Shown: piece by piece, positions 38,707-48,321 of the stretch | Layout: every line of letters starts with the position of its first letter | Position numbering within the stretch: position 1 is the first letter of the stretch | Assembly (NCBI RefSeq): GCF_030409755.1 | Contig: NZ_JAUFQE010000002.1 | Location: 372,001 to 436,000 of the forward strand | Length of the DNA: 64,000 nt | DNA from: Vibrio lentus | GTDB lineage: Bacteria > Pseudomonadota > Gammaproteobacteria > Enterobacterales > Vibrionaceae | Direction of reading: 5' to 3' | Translations under genes and position numbers: made by a program | Notes under the pieces: model-generated | What the model was told of the DNA's origin: nothing | The model's input: only the letters and a program-made list of their open reading frames with translations | Database searches by the model: none

Positions 38707-39774
38707 TTAAACTAATTCACCCGTTTGCGAGAAAGCTTCCAACTTCGCTGCGTAAGGCTGTAGGTCACCAATGTTGTTGTTCACCCACTCATCATTAAAG
38801 TAAGTGTCTAGGTAGCGCTCGCCACTATCACAAAGTAAAGTCACGATAGAACCTTTCTCGCCACGCGCTTTCATCTCGCTTGCCAGTTGAAGCACACCGT
38901 ACATGTTTGTACCCGTAGATGCGCCAACCTTGCGACCAAGAATGTCAGACAACCAGTGTGTGGTTGCGATACTTGCTGCGTCTGGGATTTTACGCATTTC
39001 GTCAACTACACCAGGAATGAAGCTTGGTTCTGCACGTGGGCGACCAATGCCTTCAATTTTGCTGAATGTGTTGCCTTTAACATTCGCATTGCCTGTTTTG
39101 AAGTACTCGTGGAATACCGAGTTTTCAGGGTCGACAACACATAGCTTAGTTTCATGCTGTTGGTAGCGAATGAAACGGCCGATTGTTGCTGAAGTGCCGC
39201 CAGTACCTGGGCTCATTACTACCCAAGTTGGAACTGGGTGATCTTCCATCTGCATTTGATTGAAAATTGAGTTCGCGATGTTGTTGTTACCGCGCCAGTC
39301 AGTTGCACGCTCAGCGTAAGTAAATTGGTCCATGTAATGGCCATTCAGTTCCGTCGCTAAACGGCGAGACTCATCGTAAATTTCATCTGAGCGATCAACA
39401 AGGTGCGCTTGGCCGCCGTAGAATTCAATCTGCTCAATTTTTTTCTTCGCTGTGCACTTAGGCATTACCGCAATAAACGGCAGACCAAGTAGGCGAGCAA
39501 AGTACGCCTCAGACACAGCAGTGCTGCCTGATGAAGATTCAATGATCGTTGTTTCTGGGCCAACCCAACCGTTACAAATCGCGTATAAGAACAGAGAACG
39601 CGCCAAACGATGCTTCAAAGAGCCTGTTGGGTGTGTGCTTTCATCTTTAAGGTAGATATCAATGCCTTCGATGCTTGGAAGGTCTAACTTGATAAGGTGC
39701 GTATCCGCTGAGCGTTGGTAGTCGGCTTCAATTTTACGAATCGCGTTATTAATCCATTGATGGTCAGTGCACAT
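38707..39774 (-). CDS. PLP-dependent cysteine synthase-family enzyme, Cds1-like
   Basis: A 355-aa fold-type II PLP enzyme. The Schiff-base lysine lies in [16 protein letters not shown] and the phosphate-binding loop is [34 protein letters not shown] is the substrate loop. It differs from CysK/CysM and is closest in my recall to the group that includes mycobacterial Cds1, a cysteine desulfhydrase releasing H2S, pyruvate and ammonia. It diverges from decR, whose E. coli homologue senses cysteine, which supports a cysteine-degrading role. Cysteine synthase activity remains possible. Confidence 0.82.
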   Translation of the reverse strand: MCTDHQWINNAIRKIEADYQRSADTHLIKLDLPSIEGIDIYLKDESTHPTGSLKHRLARSLFLYAICNGWVGPETTIIESSSGSTAVSEAYFARLLGLPFIAVMPKCTAKKKIEQIEFYGGQAHLVDRSDEIYDESRRLATELNGHYMDQFTYAERATDWRGNNNIANSIFNQMQMEDHPVPTWVVMSPGTGGTSATIGRFIRYQQHETKLCVVDPENSVFHEYFKTGNANVKGNTFSKIEGIGRPRAEPSFIPGVVDEMRKIPDAASIATTHWLSDILGRKVGASTGTNMYGVLQLASEMKARGEKGSIVTLLCDSGERYLDTYFNDEWVNNNIGDLQPYAAKLEAFSQTGELV

Positions 39775-39921
39775 AAGCGTTCTCCTGATCTTGTGTAGGA
39801 ATTTTTTGTAATTGGTATGGTTATAATTTAGCGATAATTCGAGAGAAAAACTTTGCCATATTTGCTTTGTTTTGACTAAAATGTAGAAAATTATTCTATT
39901 TAAATGCGATTTGGTGAAAGT

Positions 39922-40377
39922 GTGATAGATGCTGTAGATAAAAAGATATTAAGTTTGCTGCAAGAAGACAGCACACTGTCGTTGAACGATATTTCAGAGG
40001 CGGTCAACCTAACCACCACGCCCTGTTGGAAAAGGCTGAAGCGTCTTGAAGAGAACGGCATTATTGAAAAAAGAGTGGCGTTGCTTAACCCTGAGAAGCT
40101 TGATCTTGCTTTTACCGCGTTCGTATTGGTGAAAACAAGCAACCATTCTCATGAGTGGTATGGGCGCTTTGTGAATACTGTGTCGGACTTTCCAGAAGTG
40201 ATGGAGTTCTATCGAATGGCTGGCGAGTATGATTATATGATGAAGGTTCAGGTTAAAGACATGAAGTGCTTTGATGACTTCTACAAGCGCTTGGTGAACA
40301 GTATTGATGGTATCTCGAATGTGACCTCGACGTTTGCTATGGAACCATTGAAGTACACCACAGCACTGCCGCTGTAA
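39922..40377 (+). CDS. decR: Lrp/AsnC-family regulator DecR
   Basis: Feast/famine regulator nearly collinear with E. coli DecR (YbaO, also called CyuR), which activates cysteine detoxification genes. Helix-turn-helix: [27 protein letters not shown]; the ligand RAM domain follows, with [17 protein letters not shown] and the ending [16 protein letters not shown] prefer the GTG start at 39922 because the product then aligns from its first residues with E. coli; an ATG at 39904 would add six residues. It diverges from the Cds1-like gene over about 150 bp, which probably contains its binding sites. Confidence 0.88.
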   Translation: MIDAVDKKILSLLQEDSTLSLNDISEAVNLTTTPCWKRLKRLEENGIIEKRVALLNPEKLDLAFTAFVLVKTSNHSHEWYGRFVNTVSDFPEVMEFYRMAGEYDYMMKVQVKDMKCFDDFYKRLVNSIDGISNVTSTFAMEPLKYTTALPL

Positions 40378-40449
40378 GTTAAACCTAGCCTCACGTTACA
40401 TCTTGTCTCAGTTTAGATGTCGCCTCTGCGATAAAGAAAAGGATTATTC

Positions 40450-41115
40450 ATGTTTGCAAAAATCTCTACCGCGATCCAATTGGTGTTAGCCGTCGCTATT
40501 TTTTATTTAGGCTACACCATCTATTCGTTTACCAATAAAGTCGGTGAGATCGTCGATACCTATCCGCAGGTCATCGAAGATTTATCAGCTCTCACCAAAG
40601 GGCTAAAAGTAGAAGAGATGTTAGCGTTTGCTGAGCATGTTAGTGAACTTGCTCCTCAGGTGTTAAACACAGTGGATGAAGTCAGAAAGACCATCGACCA
40701 AGTTAATCAAACCGTTTCGTCAGTGGATGGCAAAATTCCCGCTATTTTGGATGAAGTGAAAAATGTTCGAACGGAAGTCGAGCAGGTAAGAACCGATGTG
40801 ATCCCGCCAACATTGACTGAATTAAAACGATACCGTGTGGATGTGATGCCACCAATGCTCGCTGAAAGTAAGTCATACCGAGAGCAGACTATTCCCGTCA
40901 TTGTTACCGAATCCGAGATGCTCAGAGCGGAAGTGCCGGGTATTTTGGCACAGGCTAATTTGCTAGCCGATAAGAGTAAAGAGTTAGCTCAGGGAGCGGC
41001 AGAGGGTGCAGTGAAAGGCGTGGTGTTATCGCCATTTAATCTACTGCGAGACGCGAGCGACGGCCTAAAAACACGTGTGCAAAGTGAATTCGAACCGACG
41101 CTTGAAGCTGAATAG
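40450..41115 (+). CDS. Membrane-anchored coiled-coil protein with proline-containing repeats
   Basis: Unrecognised protein of 221 aa. One N-terminal transmembrane helix (about 9-27, IQLVLAVAIFYLGYTIYSF) is followed by a long helical region, probably periplasmic or cytoplasmic coiled coil. Between about residues 95 and 170 it has four or five repeats of roughly 15 residues, each with a Pro after a hydrophobic residue and a Glu-rich helix (KIPAILDEV, DVIPPTLTEL, DVMPPMLAES, TIPVIVTES, EVPGILAQA). A small Ala/Gly stretch near 185 could be a second membrane-associated segment. A good AAAGGA site precedes the start. Function unknown. Confidence 0.8.
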   Translation: MFAKISTAIQLVLAVAIFYLGYTIYSFTNKVGEIVDTYPQVIEDLSALTKGLKVEEMLAFAEHVSELAPQVLNTVDEVRKTIDQVNQTVSSVDGKIPAILDEVKNVRTEVEQVRTDVIPPTLTELKRYRVDVMPPMLAESKSYREQTIPVIVTESEMLRAEVPGILAQANLLADKSKELAQGAAEGAVKGVVLSPFNLLRDASDGLKTRVQSEFEPTLEAE

Positions 41116-41162
41116 AGTTTACTGATTTTTGATCAACGGCTTTCGTCGACGCAATGAAAACA

Positions 41163-41195
41163 AAAGGGGCTAGGTGTGATACCTAGCCCTTTATT
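41163..41195. terminator. Bidirectional terminator between the repeat protein and tesB
   Basis: Stem GGGCTAGGT / ACCTAGCCC flanked by A and T runs, placed between two convergent genes. Confidence 0.85.
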
Positions 41196-41214
41196 ATTTG
41201 GTGTGTTGACAGGT

Positions 41215-42075
41215 TTACTTAGTAAAGCGCATCACACCTTCTTGAACAGCTGTCGCTACTAGCTCACCTTTTTGATTGAAAATCTCGCCGCGCACTAGGC
41301 CACGAGTGTTCGCTGCCGTTGGGCTTTCAATCGCATAAAGCAACCATTCATCCATCTTGAATGGGCGGTGGAACCAGATTGAGTGGTCAATCGTCGCCAC
41401 TTGGAAGTTTGGCGTCATGATTGACACTTCATGTGGGTGAAGTGCTGTTACCAAGAATCCCCAATCCGACGCGTAAGCAAGCAGGTATTGGTGAATGAGC
41501 TGGTTATCTGGCAACGCACCATTCGCTCTCACCCAAAGATACTGCTTTGCTTCTGTCTTTTTAGGCTTCAGTGGGTTAACCACTGTTACTGGGCGCATTT
41601 CAATTGGCTTTTCGCCACAGAAAGTTTTACGCAGTTTCTCAGGTAAGAACTCAGCAATATGACTCGCTAGCTCAGTTTCAGATGCAAAATTCTCTGGCCC
41701 AGGGATGTTTGGCATTTCATTCTGATGTTCAAAACCTGGAGCATCACCATGGTAAGAAGCCGTGAGATAGAAAATAGGGCGGCCATTTTGAATCGCTTTA
41801 ACACGGCGCGTGCTAAAACTGCGTCCATCCCTTAGGTTCTCTACATCGTAAATGATTGGCTTTTCAGGATCGCCGGGAAATAGAAAATAACTGTGGAACG
41901 AGTGAACACTACGATCGTCTTGAACAGTATAACGGGCAGCGGAAAGCGCTTGTCCCAATACCTGACCGCCGTATACCTGTGGCAGTCCGAGGTTCTCACT
42001 TTGCCCACGGAATAAACCTTCTTCCAGTTTTTCTAGCTGAAGTAAACTTAGTAATTCTTGTAAAGGTTGACTCAT
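41215..42075 (-). CDS. tesB: Acyl-CoA thioesterase II
   Basis: Double hot-dog thioesterase cleaving medium and long acyl-CoAs in the cytoplasm. Strong similarity to E. coli Tes[42 protein letters not shown], and [21 protein letters not shown], which holds the catalytic Asp. I start at 42075 (MSQPLQ, as in E. coli); the ATG at 42084 has no room for its ribosome site. Length 286 aa. tesB, ybaY and atl are also neighbours in E. coli, so this is an old syntenic block. Confidence 0.95.
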   Translation of the reverse strand: MSQPLQELLSLLQLEKLEEGLFRGQSENLGLPQVYGGQVLGQALSAARYTVQDDRSVHSFHSYFLFPGDPEKPIIYDVENLRDGRSFSTRRVKAIQNGRPIFYLTASYHGDAPGFEHQNEMPNIPGPENFASETELASHIAEFLPEKLRKTFCGEKPIEMRPVTVVNPLKPKKTEAKQYLWVRANGALPDNQLIHQYLLAYASDWGFLVTALHPHEVSIMTPNFQVATIDHSIWFHRPFKMDEWLLYAIESPTAANTRGLVRGEIFNQKGELVATAVQEGVMRFTK

Positions 42076-42243
42076 CGCCAGCATTCCTCTTCGTAAAATA
42101 GGTGTCAGATTATGGTGCTAATCATTTAGCTTAGTCAGATATCTGTCAATAAATCATAGGGTTTCAAGACAGAATATGAAAGCTCTCTTATAATTGGTGG
42201 GTAGATTTGCCGAGTCCGGCAAACATGTGGAGAGAAATTGAAT

Positions 42244-42684
42244 ATGAAAAAGGCTCTAATTCTTATTACGTCTTTAGTATCGTTTGGCCTACTTGTTGGT
42301 TGCCAAGCAACATCAGAAACGAACACTTCTCAGGAAGTGGTTGCAGAGAACGCTCAAGTGATTTCAGGAACAGTAAGCTATCGCGAAAGAATTGCATTGC
42401 CCGAGAATGCAGTGGTTACCGTAACGCTAGAAGATATTTCACTGGCTGACGCTCCATCGACCGTTATCGCGACTCAAGAATTCACTACTGACGGTAAGCA
42501 AGTACCGTTCGCATTCGAGCTGAGCTACGACAACAACAAGATTCAACCGAACCACCGTTACAACATGCGCGCAACGATTCATGTTGACGGCAAACTGCGT
42601 TTCACAACAGACACAATTAAGTCAGTGATTACCGACGTAGAAAACACGCAACAAGCAGACCTACGCTTGGTTGGTGTTCGTTAA
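42244..42684 (+). CDS. ybaY: YbaY-family lipoprotein
   Basis: Exported lipoprotein with lipobox LLVGC (lipidated Cys at residue 20) and a beta-sandwich domain: GTVSYRERIALPENAVVTVTLEDISLADAP and HRYNMRATIHVDGKLRFTTD, the type III secretion chaperone-like YbaY/YscW fold. I use the ATG at 42244, spaced correctly after GGAGAG, rather than a TTG at 42238. Length 146 aa. Function unknown; it probably sits at the outer membrane. Divergent from tesB and convergent with atl. Confidence 0.88.
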   Translation: MKKALILITSLVSFGLLVGCQATSETNTSQEVVAENAQVISGTVSYRERIALPENAVVTVTLEDISLADAPSTVIATQEFTTDGKQVPFAFELSYDNNKIQPNHRYNMRATIHVDGKLRFTTDTIKSVITDVENTQQADLRLVGVR

Positions 42685-42746
42685 TTAGAAATGGATGCCA
42701 ATATTAAGGCATTTTGGCTAGTTGATTAGCTAACCAACTAGCTAAT

Positions 42747-42772
42747 AAATGGCAGCTCTAGGGCTGCCATTT
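42747..42772. terminator. Bidirectional terminator between ybaY and atl
   Basis: Perfect 10-bp stem AAATGGCAGC / GCTGCCATTT. Its right arm overlaps the last codons of the convergent atl gene. Confidence 0.75.
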
Positions 42773-43060
42773 GTATATTCTGAGTTTAACCTTTCCTGTG
42801 TCACTCACTTCAATGCCTTCTTCGACCAGATGCTTCTTTTGGCGATCAAACGAATCACCTTTCAAAGATATCTCACCCTTACTGTTGATCACCCGATACC
42901 AAGGCAGTTTGCTACCTTCTGGTAAATTACCTAATGCTCTACCGACATGTCGTGCATACCCCGGAAAACCTGAAAAACGTGCTATGTCTCCATAAGTTGT
43001 TACTTTTCCATATGGAATTTGGTGAATCACTGCAAAGATTTGGGGCAAAAATTGGTCCAT
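42758..43060 (-). CDS. atl: Alkyltransferase-like protein Atl
   Basis: MGMT-fold DNA-binding protein of 100 aa that flags O6-alkylguanine lesions for nucleotide excision repair. The usual acceptor motif PCHRV reads PWYRV here, so the alkyl-acceptor Cys is replaced by Trp, the hallmark of Atl proteins. IPYGKVTTYGDIARFSGFPGYARHVG is the DNA-binding helix region with the Arg finger. It ends on the shared terminator with ybaY. Confidence 0.93.
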   Translation of the reverse strand: MDQFLPQIFAVIHQIPYGKVTTYGDIARFSGFPGYARHVGRALGNLPEGSKLPWYRVINSKGEISLKGDSFDRQKKHLVEEGIEVSDTGKVKLRIYKWQP

Positions 43061-43111
43061 ACTAAAAATTCCTAGTTCATTAATACCACGGATCGGTAGA
43101 AGGAGAGGGCT

Positions 43112-43855
43112 ATGGTATTTTCAACGTTTCAGTTCTTGATAACCACATTATTAGCCGTTGTTTGTGCGAGAGCAATCAGTTTAAGTGAGGGAGATATCCC
43201 AGTGCTTGCAATGGTCATCCCTGCATTATGGATATTACCGCAGGGCGGCATTGCAGGATTAGTTCTGCTTGTTTCCATGACGACTTACGGCTTAACGCTG
43301 CCCCTACAACCCATCACGCTCTCTGTGAGTGCGTGGGTGCTCTTCCCATTATTGATGGTGGTTTTTTCAAAACGTAGTAGCTTGTCGGTTGTTATTATTT
43401 CGGGATTAATTGTCGCGACCCTACAAGTCGGGATTATGGTGACCCAATCCGCGGGTAAGCTTGATGGCGCACCTTGGATTACCACACTGCAAACCTTGTC
43501 GATCATCATGATTTGGTGGGCGGCGAATCACCTTAAACCAGCCAGTCGACACAGCTGGTGGTCATTAGGCTTGATTCTTCCATTATGGATGGCCGATTTA
43601 CCTTACGCGGCTTTGGTCGCCTTGTGTGTTACAGGCATCATGGCATCGATGGAAACCCTCACTCGCTTGAAGACCTTCCGTTGGAATAAGTTACTGTGTT
43701 GGACATTGCCGACTGTTGGCTTTGCGGCTTTGGTGATAACGCCAAGTATTGAGGTGCCAAGCCCAGTCTTTGTGGTGTGGCTATGTTTGTTGGGCACCGC
43801 ATGGATGACAGATTACATCATCCGAACGGAAGAGAGCGAAGACGCCGACCTCTAG
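43112..43855 (+). CDS. Polytopic membrane protein, unknown function
   Basis: A 247-aa protein with about eight hydrophobic segments and short loops, ending in an acidic cytoplasmic-type tail (TEESEDADL). No recognisable motif. It has a strong AAGGAGAG ribosome site. It starts 51 bp from the divergent atl gene; the 238 bp after it contain only the 4.5S RNA promoter. I cannot assign a family. Its many Trp residues near helix ends suggest a true integral protein rather than a chance frame. Confidence 0.75.
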   Translation: MVFSTFQFLITTLLAVVCARAISLSEGDIPVLAMVIPALWILPQGGIAGLVLLVSMTTYGLTLPLQPITLSVSAWVLFPLLMVVFSKRSSLSVVIISGLIVATLQVGIMVTQSAGKLDGAPWITTLQTLSIIMIWWAANHLKPASRHSWWSLGLILPLWMADLPYAALVALCVTGIMASMETLTRLKTFRWNKLLCWTLPTVGFAALVITPSIEVPSPVFVVWLCLLGTAWMTDYIIRTEESEDADL

Positions 43856-44023
43856 CTGAAGTGAATGATATTCTGCTCGTAAGGATAAAAGCGAGCACAT
43901 GTGACTTGAATGAATGTGTTATGAAACAAAGACAAAGCTGATGCTTTATCCGACAGTTTTACGGTGTGTTGGGTAAAGGGTAATCACTTGAACCACATTT
44001 GTTTAAAAAGAGTCGCTTTGTGC

Positions 44024-44052
44024 TTGCAATGGTTGCTGCGATGCTTAATAAT
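44024..44052 (+). promoter_or_regulatory. Promoter of the 4.5S RNA gene
   Basis: TTGCAA (44024-44029) and TAATAA (44046-44051) are 16 bases apart. Transcription would start near 44058, leaving a leader of about 35 nt with a GAGGC/GCCTC hairpin before the mature RNA. Confidence 0.65.
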
Positions 44053-44094
44053 CCAATCACTCTTTGAGGCAAGCCTCTTGGAAAAAGAATCTAT

Positions 44095-44202
44095 GGAGGC
44101 TCTGGTCCTCCCGCAACACTAACTTGTGAACTCGGTCAGGCCTGGAAGGGAGCAGCCGCAGCAGGCGACGTGTGTGCCGGGATGTGGCTGGGGCTTCCAC
44201 CC
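44095..44202 (+). ncRNA. ffs: 4.5S signal recognition particle RNA
   Basis: RNA scaffold of the bacterial signal recognition particle. The sequence closely follows E. coli ffs, including the conserved apical region GGTCAGGCCTGGAAGGGAGC with its GGAA tetraloop and the AGCAG internal loop, and CCGGGATGTGGCTGG on the 3' strand. The ends pair (GGAGGCTCTGG with the GGGGCTTCC region). A terminator follows within a few bases. Confidence 0.96.
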
Positions 44203-44207
44203 ATATA

Positions 44208-44236
44208 AAAAGCCGCTTTTAATGAGCGGCTTTTTG
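44208..44236 (+). terminator. Terminator after ffs
   Basis: Stem AAAGCCGCT / AGCGGCTTT followed by a T run. Confidence 0.9.
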
Positions 44237-44285
44237 CTATCTGAAGCTTAATTTTATCTTGTTTATGGCTAGAGGTGCGAAAATA

Positions 44286-44537
44286 TCAGTTTTTGAGGAA
44301 ACGGTTATAAACAAACAGCAACACGAATGCGCCAAGCGTTGCGGTTATAATACTACCGATGTTAATGCCGTCAGCACTGCCGAGGCCGATGAAGCTCCCT
44401 AAAAAACCACCAACAAAGGCACCAGCAATACCTAGAACCATGGTGGCGATCCATCCACCACCATCGTTGTCCGGCATTAGCCACTTAGCTAGCGCCCCTG
44501 CAATCAACCCAAGAATAATCCAAGATATAAACCCCAT
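44286..44537 (-). CDS. GlsB/YeaQ/YmgE-family stress membrane protein
   Basis: An 83-aa hydrophobic protein with three Gly-rich transmembrane segments. The family hallmark is ISWIILGLIAGALAKWLMP at the start, then GGGWIATMVLGIAGAFVGGFLG. Often labelled transglycosylase-associated, but no enzyme activity is expected; homologues are induced by acid, salt or envelope stress. It lies next to the acid-resistance-like gad operon on the same strand, though a 93-bp gap separates them. Confidence 0.9.
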   Translation of the reverse strand: MGFISWIILGLIAGALAKWLMPDNDGGGWIATMVLGIAGAFVGGFLGSFIGLGSADGINIGSIITATLGAFVLLFVYNRFLKN

Positions 44538-44630
44538 AACTTCTCCTTACTCATTATTGTGTTAGGTGCATGTCGTCACACATCTATGGTTACGTTTAAA
44601 TCATAGACCATACATCAAAACTCGATTTCA

Positions 44631-46358
44631 CTAACTGATGACCATTGCGATGTAACCCAGAATAAGAACCAATACCGATGTTAAAGCGTAGGGCACAGGA
44701 TATCCGATCGCTGGCATGTCACTGTGACTGGCATCTTGTGCGCCTTTCATTGCAGGCGTACTGTTCCTGCCTCCGGCACAAGCGCCAGCTAAAATTGCAG
44801 GATTCATTTTTCGGAAATATAAGCCGTACAACCAAGCTAATAAGGGTGGTACTAAAGCAGCTGTCACCCCGAGCAAAGCTATCTTGATGACAACGATGCC
44901 TTGAAAAGAGGCCAGTATTTTGGGGCCTACCGTCGCTGCCAATACAGCAACAAACAGATTTAGGCCGATGTCTTGTAGAAAGCTTCTTGCTCCCTCGCTC
45001 ATAGGGCCGCCAAAACTTGGATTTCGCGTGCGTAGGAAGGAAAAAATGATCCCGGTGAGCATACAGCCTGCCGAGGTTCCCAATGCAAATGGAATACCTG
45101 CGACTGTGACACTTAAATGGCCGAAGACATAACCAATTAATAAAGAAACGGCGAGATAGAAGGTTTCTGTGACGGTACTCTCGACGATGGGTACACTGTT
45201 CAACTTAGTGGCTGTTTGTTCTACACACCACTGAGAGCCGGCAATTCGAACCACATCGCCAACTTCGATCTGGGTTTGTGGTAATAGAGGTTGCTGGTGG
45301 CCTTGTCTGAAGACTGCTTTAAAGTAAACACCAAAACCGACTTCGGAATGTAACTGCGCTATCGTTTTTCCTGCATGTTCGGACTTCCCAATGTGAATGT
45401 CCGCTACTTCGATATCGACATTTCTAGCTCGTGGTTCATCGACTTCATTTCCGATATCAGCTTCACCTTCCGTAATCAAGACGCGATATTCTCCGCGAAT
45501 GCCAATGACATCATTTAACTCAAGCATTGGATTATCAGAAGCATCAATGACTTGCTCACCTCGAACCACTTTAAGCACGGCCGCATCAGGGAAGTTTCGA
45601 TACAGCTCCTGCACTGAACGACCGACTAACTCTTGGTGTGTGACCTTATAAGCGCGAACATCAATGGGTAGAATGCCAACATCTGAGAACCCAAAGGTAC
45701 TTGGGAGCTTCTCGTTGTCATCGCCAGTTGAGAACTCTGCTTCTGCTTCTTTACCTGCTTTGACGGGATCAATTCCAAAGAGAGAAGGGAGGTACTTAAT
45801 GAACAAGATGATGAGGACGGTCGACAGGACATAGCTTATCGCGTAACCCGCCGCAATATTGGCACTGACCTGATCAATGCTCATCCCTTCCGGTGGAGTA
45901 AATGCGCCTGAGCTAATTGCTGACTGCGCTACGCCCATTACTGCCGTCACTGTGTAACTGCCAGAAATGATGCCCGCGGCATAGCCGGGCTCAAGGCCTA
46001 TGAGCTTGGCGCCGATGACAACAATCGCAAAATTGCTGAACACGACAATTAAACCAATGACGACGAAGTCGATGCCTCCTCTAGCAAGGCCGGAGAAAAA
46101 TTGCGGTCCTACTTTCATCCCAATGGCGTACATGAACATCATTAAGAAAATGTCGGAGACCAATCCTGGTTCTTCAATTTTTAGTCCATAAACTGAGAAG
46201 GACGTCAGTGCGATACCAACGCCAACGATTAGGGTGCCAGCTGTTGTGCCTAAGCTCACACCTTTAAAAGTGAGTCGACCAAGTGGATAACCAATGGTGA
46301 GTGATAGAAAGAGAAATACAAACGGATTCTCAGACAAGTAACTAAATAGAAAGGACAT
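44631..46358 (-). CDS. AspT-family amino acid antiporter
   Basis: Polytopic transporter, 575 aa, of the aspartate-alanine exchanger family. Two five-helix AspT domains (about 5-180 and 400-575) flank a cytoplasmic part with two TrkA-C type regulatory domains (ISGSYTVTAVMG and later YRVLITEGEADIG, VGDVVRIAGSQW). I use the ATG at 46358, preceded by AGGTGA. It lies 74 bases after gadB on the same strand. Tetragenococcus AspT works with an aspartate decarboxylase, so this one probably exchanges glutamate for GABA and takes the place of GadC. Confidence 0.86.
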   Translation of the reverse strand: MSFLFSYLSENPFVFLFLSLTIGYPLGRLTFKGVSLGTTAGTLIVGVGIALTSFSVYGLKIEEPGLVSDIFLMMFMYAIGMKVGPQFFSGLARGGIDFVVIGLIVVFSNFAIVVIGAKLIGLEPGYAAGIISGSYTVTAVMGVAQSAISSGAFTPPEGMSIDQVSANIAAGYAISYVLSTVLIILFIKYLPSLFGIDPVKAGKEAEAEFSTGDDNEKLPSTFGFSDVGILPIDVRAYKVTHQELVGRSVQELYRNFPDAAVLKVVRGEQVIDASDNPMLELNDVIGIRGEYRVLITEGEADIGNEVDEPRARNVDIEVADIHIGKSEHAGKTIAQLHSEVGFGVYFKAVFRQGHQQPLLPQTQIEVGDVVRIAGSQWCVEQTATKLNSVPIVESTVTETFYLAVSLLIGYVFGHLSVTVAGIPFALGTSAGCMLTGIIFSFLRTRNPSFGGPMSEGARSFLQDIGLNLFVAVLAATVGPKILASFQGIVVIKIALLGVTAALVPPLLAWLYGLYFRKMNPAILAGACAGGRNSTPAMKGAQDASHSDMPAIGYPVPYALTSVLVLILGYIAMVIS

Positions 46359-46432
46359 AATGTCACCTGCTAACTTGTTGATATAAGGGCAAGGAACCAT
46401 CAAGGCTCCTTGCTTTAAGTAAGATGGGACAA

Positions 46433-47827
46433 TTAGCTGTGATTAAAGTTACTCGACTCGTCAGCGTCGCTACCATTGACGACCGGGTGTTTGTCAAAGA
46501 AATCAACGCAGTGTTGTAAGTCGGAAATCAAAAGGTCAGCCATATCACGACTAAAACCATGACGAACTAAAATACGCATGATTACCAGATCTTCACGCTC
46601 GGCGGGCATCGCATAAGCGGCAATTTGCCAACCACGAGATCGGATGCGATCCGAAAGATCGTAGAGGTTAAAGCCTGGGGTTGCGCCATCTTTAATTGAC
46701 CAACTCAAGGCCGGGATACCACCATGACCATCGTAGATGATGTGAAATATACCCATCTTTTCGACTTCTTTGGCAAGGTAACGAGCCGTGTCATAACAAG
46801 CATCATGGATCTTACGGTAGCCCTCTTTACCAAGACGTAAAAAGTTATAGTATTGCGCAACGATTTGACCCCCAGGGCGGGAGAAATTGAGCGCAAAGGT
46901 AGGCATGTTGCCACCGAGGTAGTTGACGTTGAAAATCAAGTCTTCATGCAGAGCATCCGCATCTCGCCAAACAACCCAGCCAACACCAAGTGGAGAAAGA
47001 CCAAATTTATGCCCAGAAGCATTAATGGATTTGACCCTTGGCAAACGGAAATCCCACACTAAATCTGGGTCGCAGAATGGGGCGAGAAAGGCACCACTTG
47101 CACCATCAACGTGAATCGGAATATCTAATCCGGTCTCTTCTTGTAGTTTATCTAACGCTTCGTGTACCGCTTGTACTGGCTCGTATTGGCAAGTAAAGGT
47201 CACGCCTAGTGTCGGGACGACGCCAATCGTGTTCTCGTCACAACGTTTGATTACTTCCTCTGGGGTCATGATCAGACGATCACCTTGCATTGGGATTTCG
47301 CGAAGTTCAATGTCCCAGTAACGGGCAAATTTATGCCAACAAACCTGAACTGGACCACAAATAAGGTTAGGACGGTCAGTTGGCTTACCTTGCTTCTTCA
47401 TTTTCTCACGCCAAGCCCATTTTAGCGCCATACCACCAAGCATTGCGGCTTCACTTGAGCCAGTTGTTGAACATCCCATTGGATTTTCAGCGTTAGGTGC
47501 ATGCCAAAGATCGGCGAGCATATGTACACATCGAGATTCGATTTCTGCCGTTTGTGGGTATTCATCTTTATCGATCATGTTTTTGTCGATGCATTCATCC
47601 ATCAATTTATGGACTTCGTCTTCGACCCACGTTTGACAGAAGGTCGCAAGGTTCTGACGCGAATTGCCATCTAGCATTAGTTCATCATGCACGACTTGGT
47701 AAGCATGAGCGGGTGCATGCTCTTGCTCTGGGATTCGATACTTGGGCATAACAACGGAAAGATCTTTGGAAGAATAAACATCATCTAAGAGTGAACCACG
47801 AACAGTCGATTTTTTATGAAGAGGCAT
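46433..47827 (-). CDS. gadB: Glutamate decarboxylase
   Basis: PLP enzyme making GABA from glutamate while consuming a cytoplasmic proton. The 464 aa align with E. coli GadB (466). The PLP lysine is in [31 protein letters not shown] and [20 protein letters not shown] are the other signatures. The N-terminal region [13 protein letters not shown] matches the pH-responsive N-terminus of the family. First gene of the operon with the AspT-type antiporter. The long AT-rich upstream region suggests regulated expression. Confidence 0.95.
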   Translation of the reverse strand: MPLHKKSTVRGSLLDDVYSSKDLSVVMPKYRIPEQEHAPAHAYQVVHDELMLDGNSRQNLATFCQTWVEDEVHKLMDECIDKNMIDKDEYPQTAEIESRCVHMLADLWHAPNAENPMGCSTTGSSEAAMLGGMALKWAWREKMKKQGKPTDRPNLICGPVQVCWHKFARYWDIELREIPMQGDRLIMTPEEVIKRCDENTIGVVPTLGVTFTCQYEPVQAVHEALDKLQEETGLDIPIHVDGASGAFLAPFCDPDLVWDFRLPRVKSINASGHKFGLSPLGVGWVVWRDADALHEDLIFNVNYLGGNMPTFALNFSRPGGQIVAQYYNFLRLGKEGYRKIHDACYDTARYLAKEVEKMGIFHIIYDGHGGIPALSWSIKDGATPGFNLYDLSDRIRSRGWQIAAYAMPAEREDLVIMRILVRHGFSRDMADLLISDLQHCVDFFDKHPVVNGSDADESSNFNHS

Positions 47828-48156
47828 GGTGAATCCTTTATCTTATTGAATTTATTTTACTTATTGCCATTGAAACATCAGTAAATAGCAATATTGGCAG
47901 CTAAATAAACATAGCAGGATTTTATAAAAATTCAGCTTAAATAAGAGTCTGGTTGCTTATTTCACGTTGTTTTATCTTGTTTTGTGCACGGTAAAACAAA
48001 TATTTCAAAAGTACACTGTGTGGTGAAAAACGGAGTTGTCATGATGAACTTTATGTGAATGTTGATGCTTATTTATTAGTGTTGTAAGTTTTGGATATAT
48101 GATTTTGGTGGCTGATTATAATTTGGTCATTCTACGATGTTAAATTTTTAATTCTC
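47828..48156. promoter_or_regulatory. AT-rich upstream region of gadB
   Basis: About 330 bp, markedly AT-rich, no open frame with a ribosome site. It must contain the gadB promoter; the composition would suit silencing by H-NS-type proteins. No palindromic operator stood out. Confidence 0.4.
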
Positions 48157-48321
48157 TTAATTAGCAGGTAGCACCACCGCAGACGCTTCTTCCTCTGAAT
48201 CTTCTTTGTCTTCGACTTGTTCAGCTACCCAATCAATCGTCTTTGTTAGATAAAGTTTGTTGGTTTCGGTATCACACCAACTCTTGGATAATCCTCTTCG
48301 ATTAAATTCACTGCCAATTGC
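48157..48321. repeat. Direct repeat, left copy (partner 50177-50341)
   Basis: 165 bp matching 50177-50341 at a constant offset of 2020 with about six differences. The copies are in the same orientation and flank the LysE exporter and LysR regulator genes. Confidence 0.9.

Noticed and set aside
42758..43060. Active O6-alkylguanine methyltransferase
   Set aside because: The acceptor Cys is replaced by Trp (PWYRV), so it is an Atl protein.
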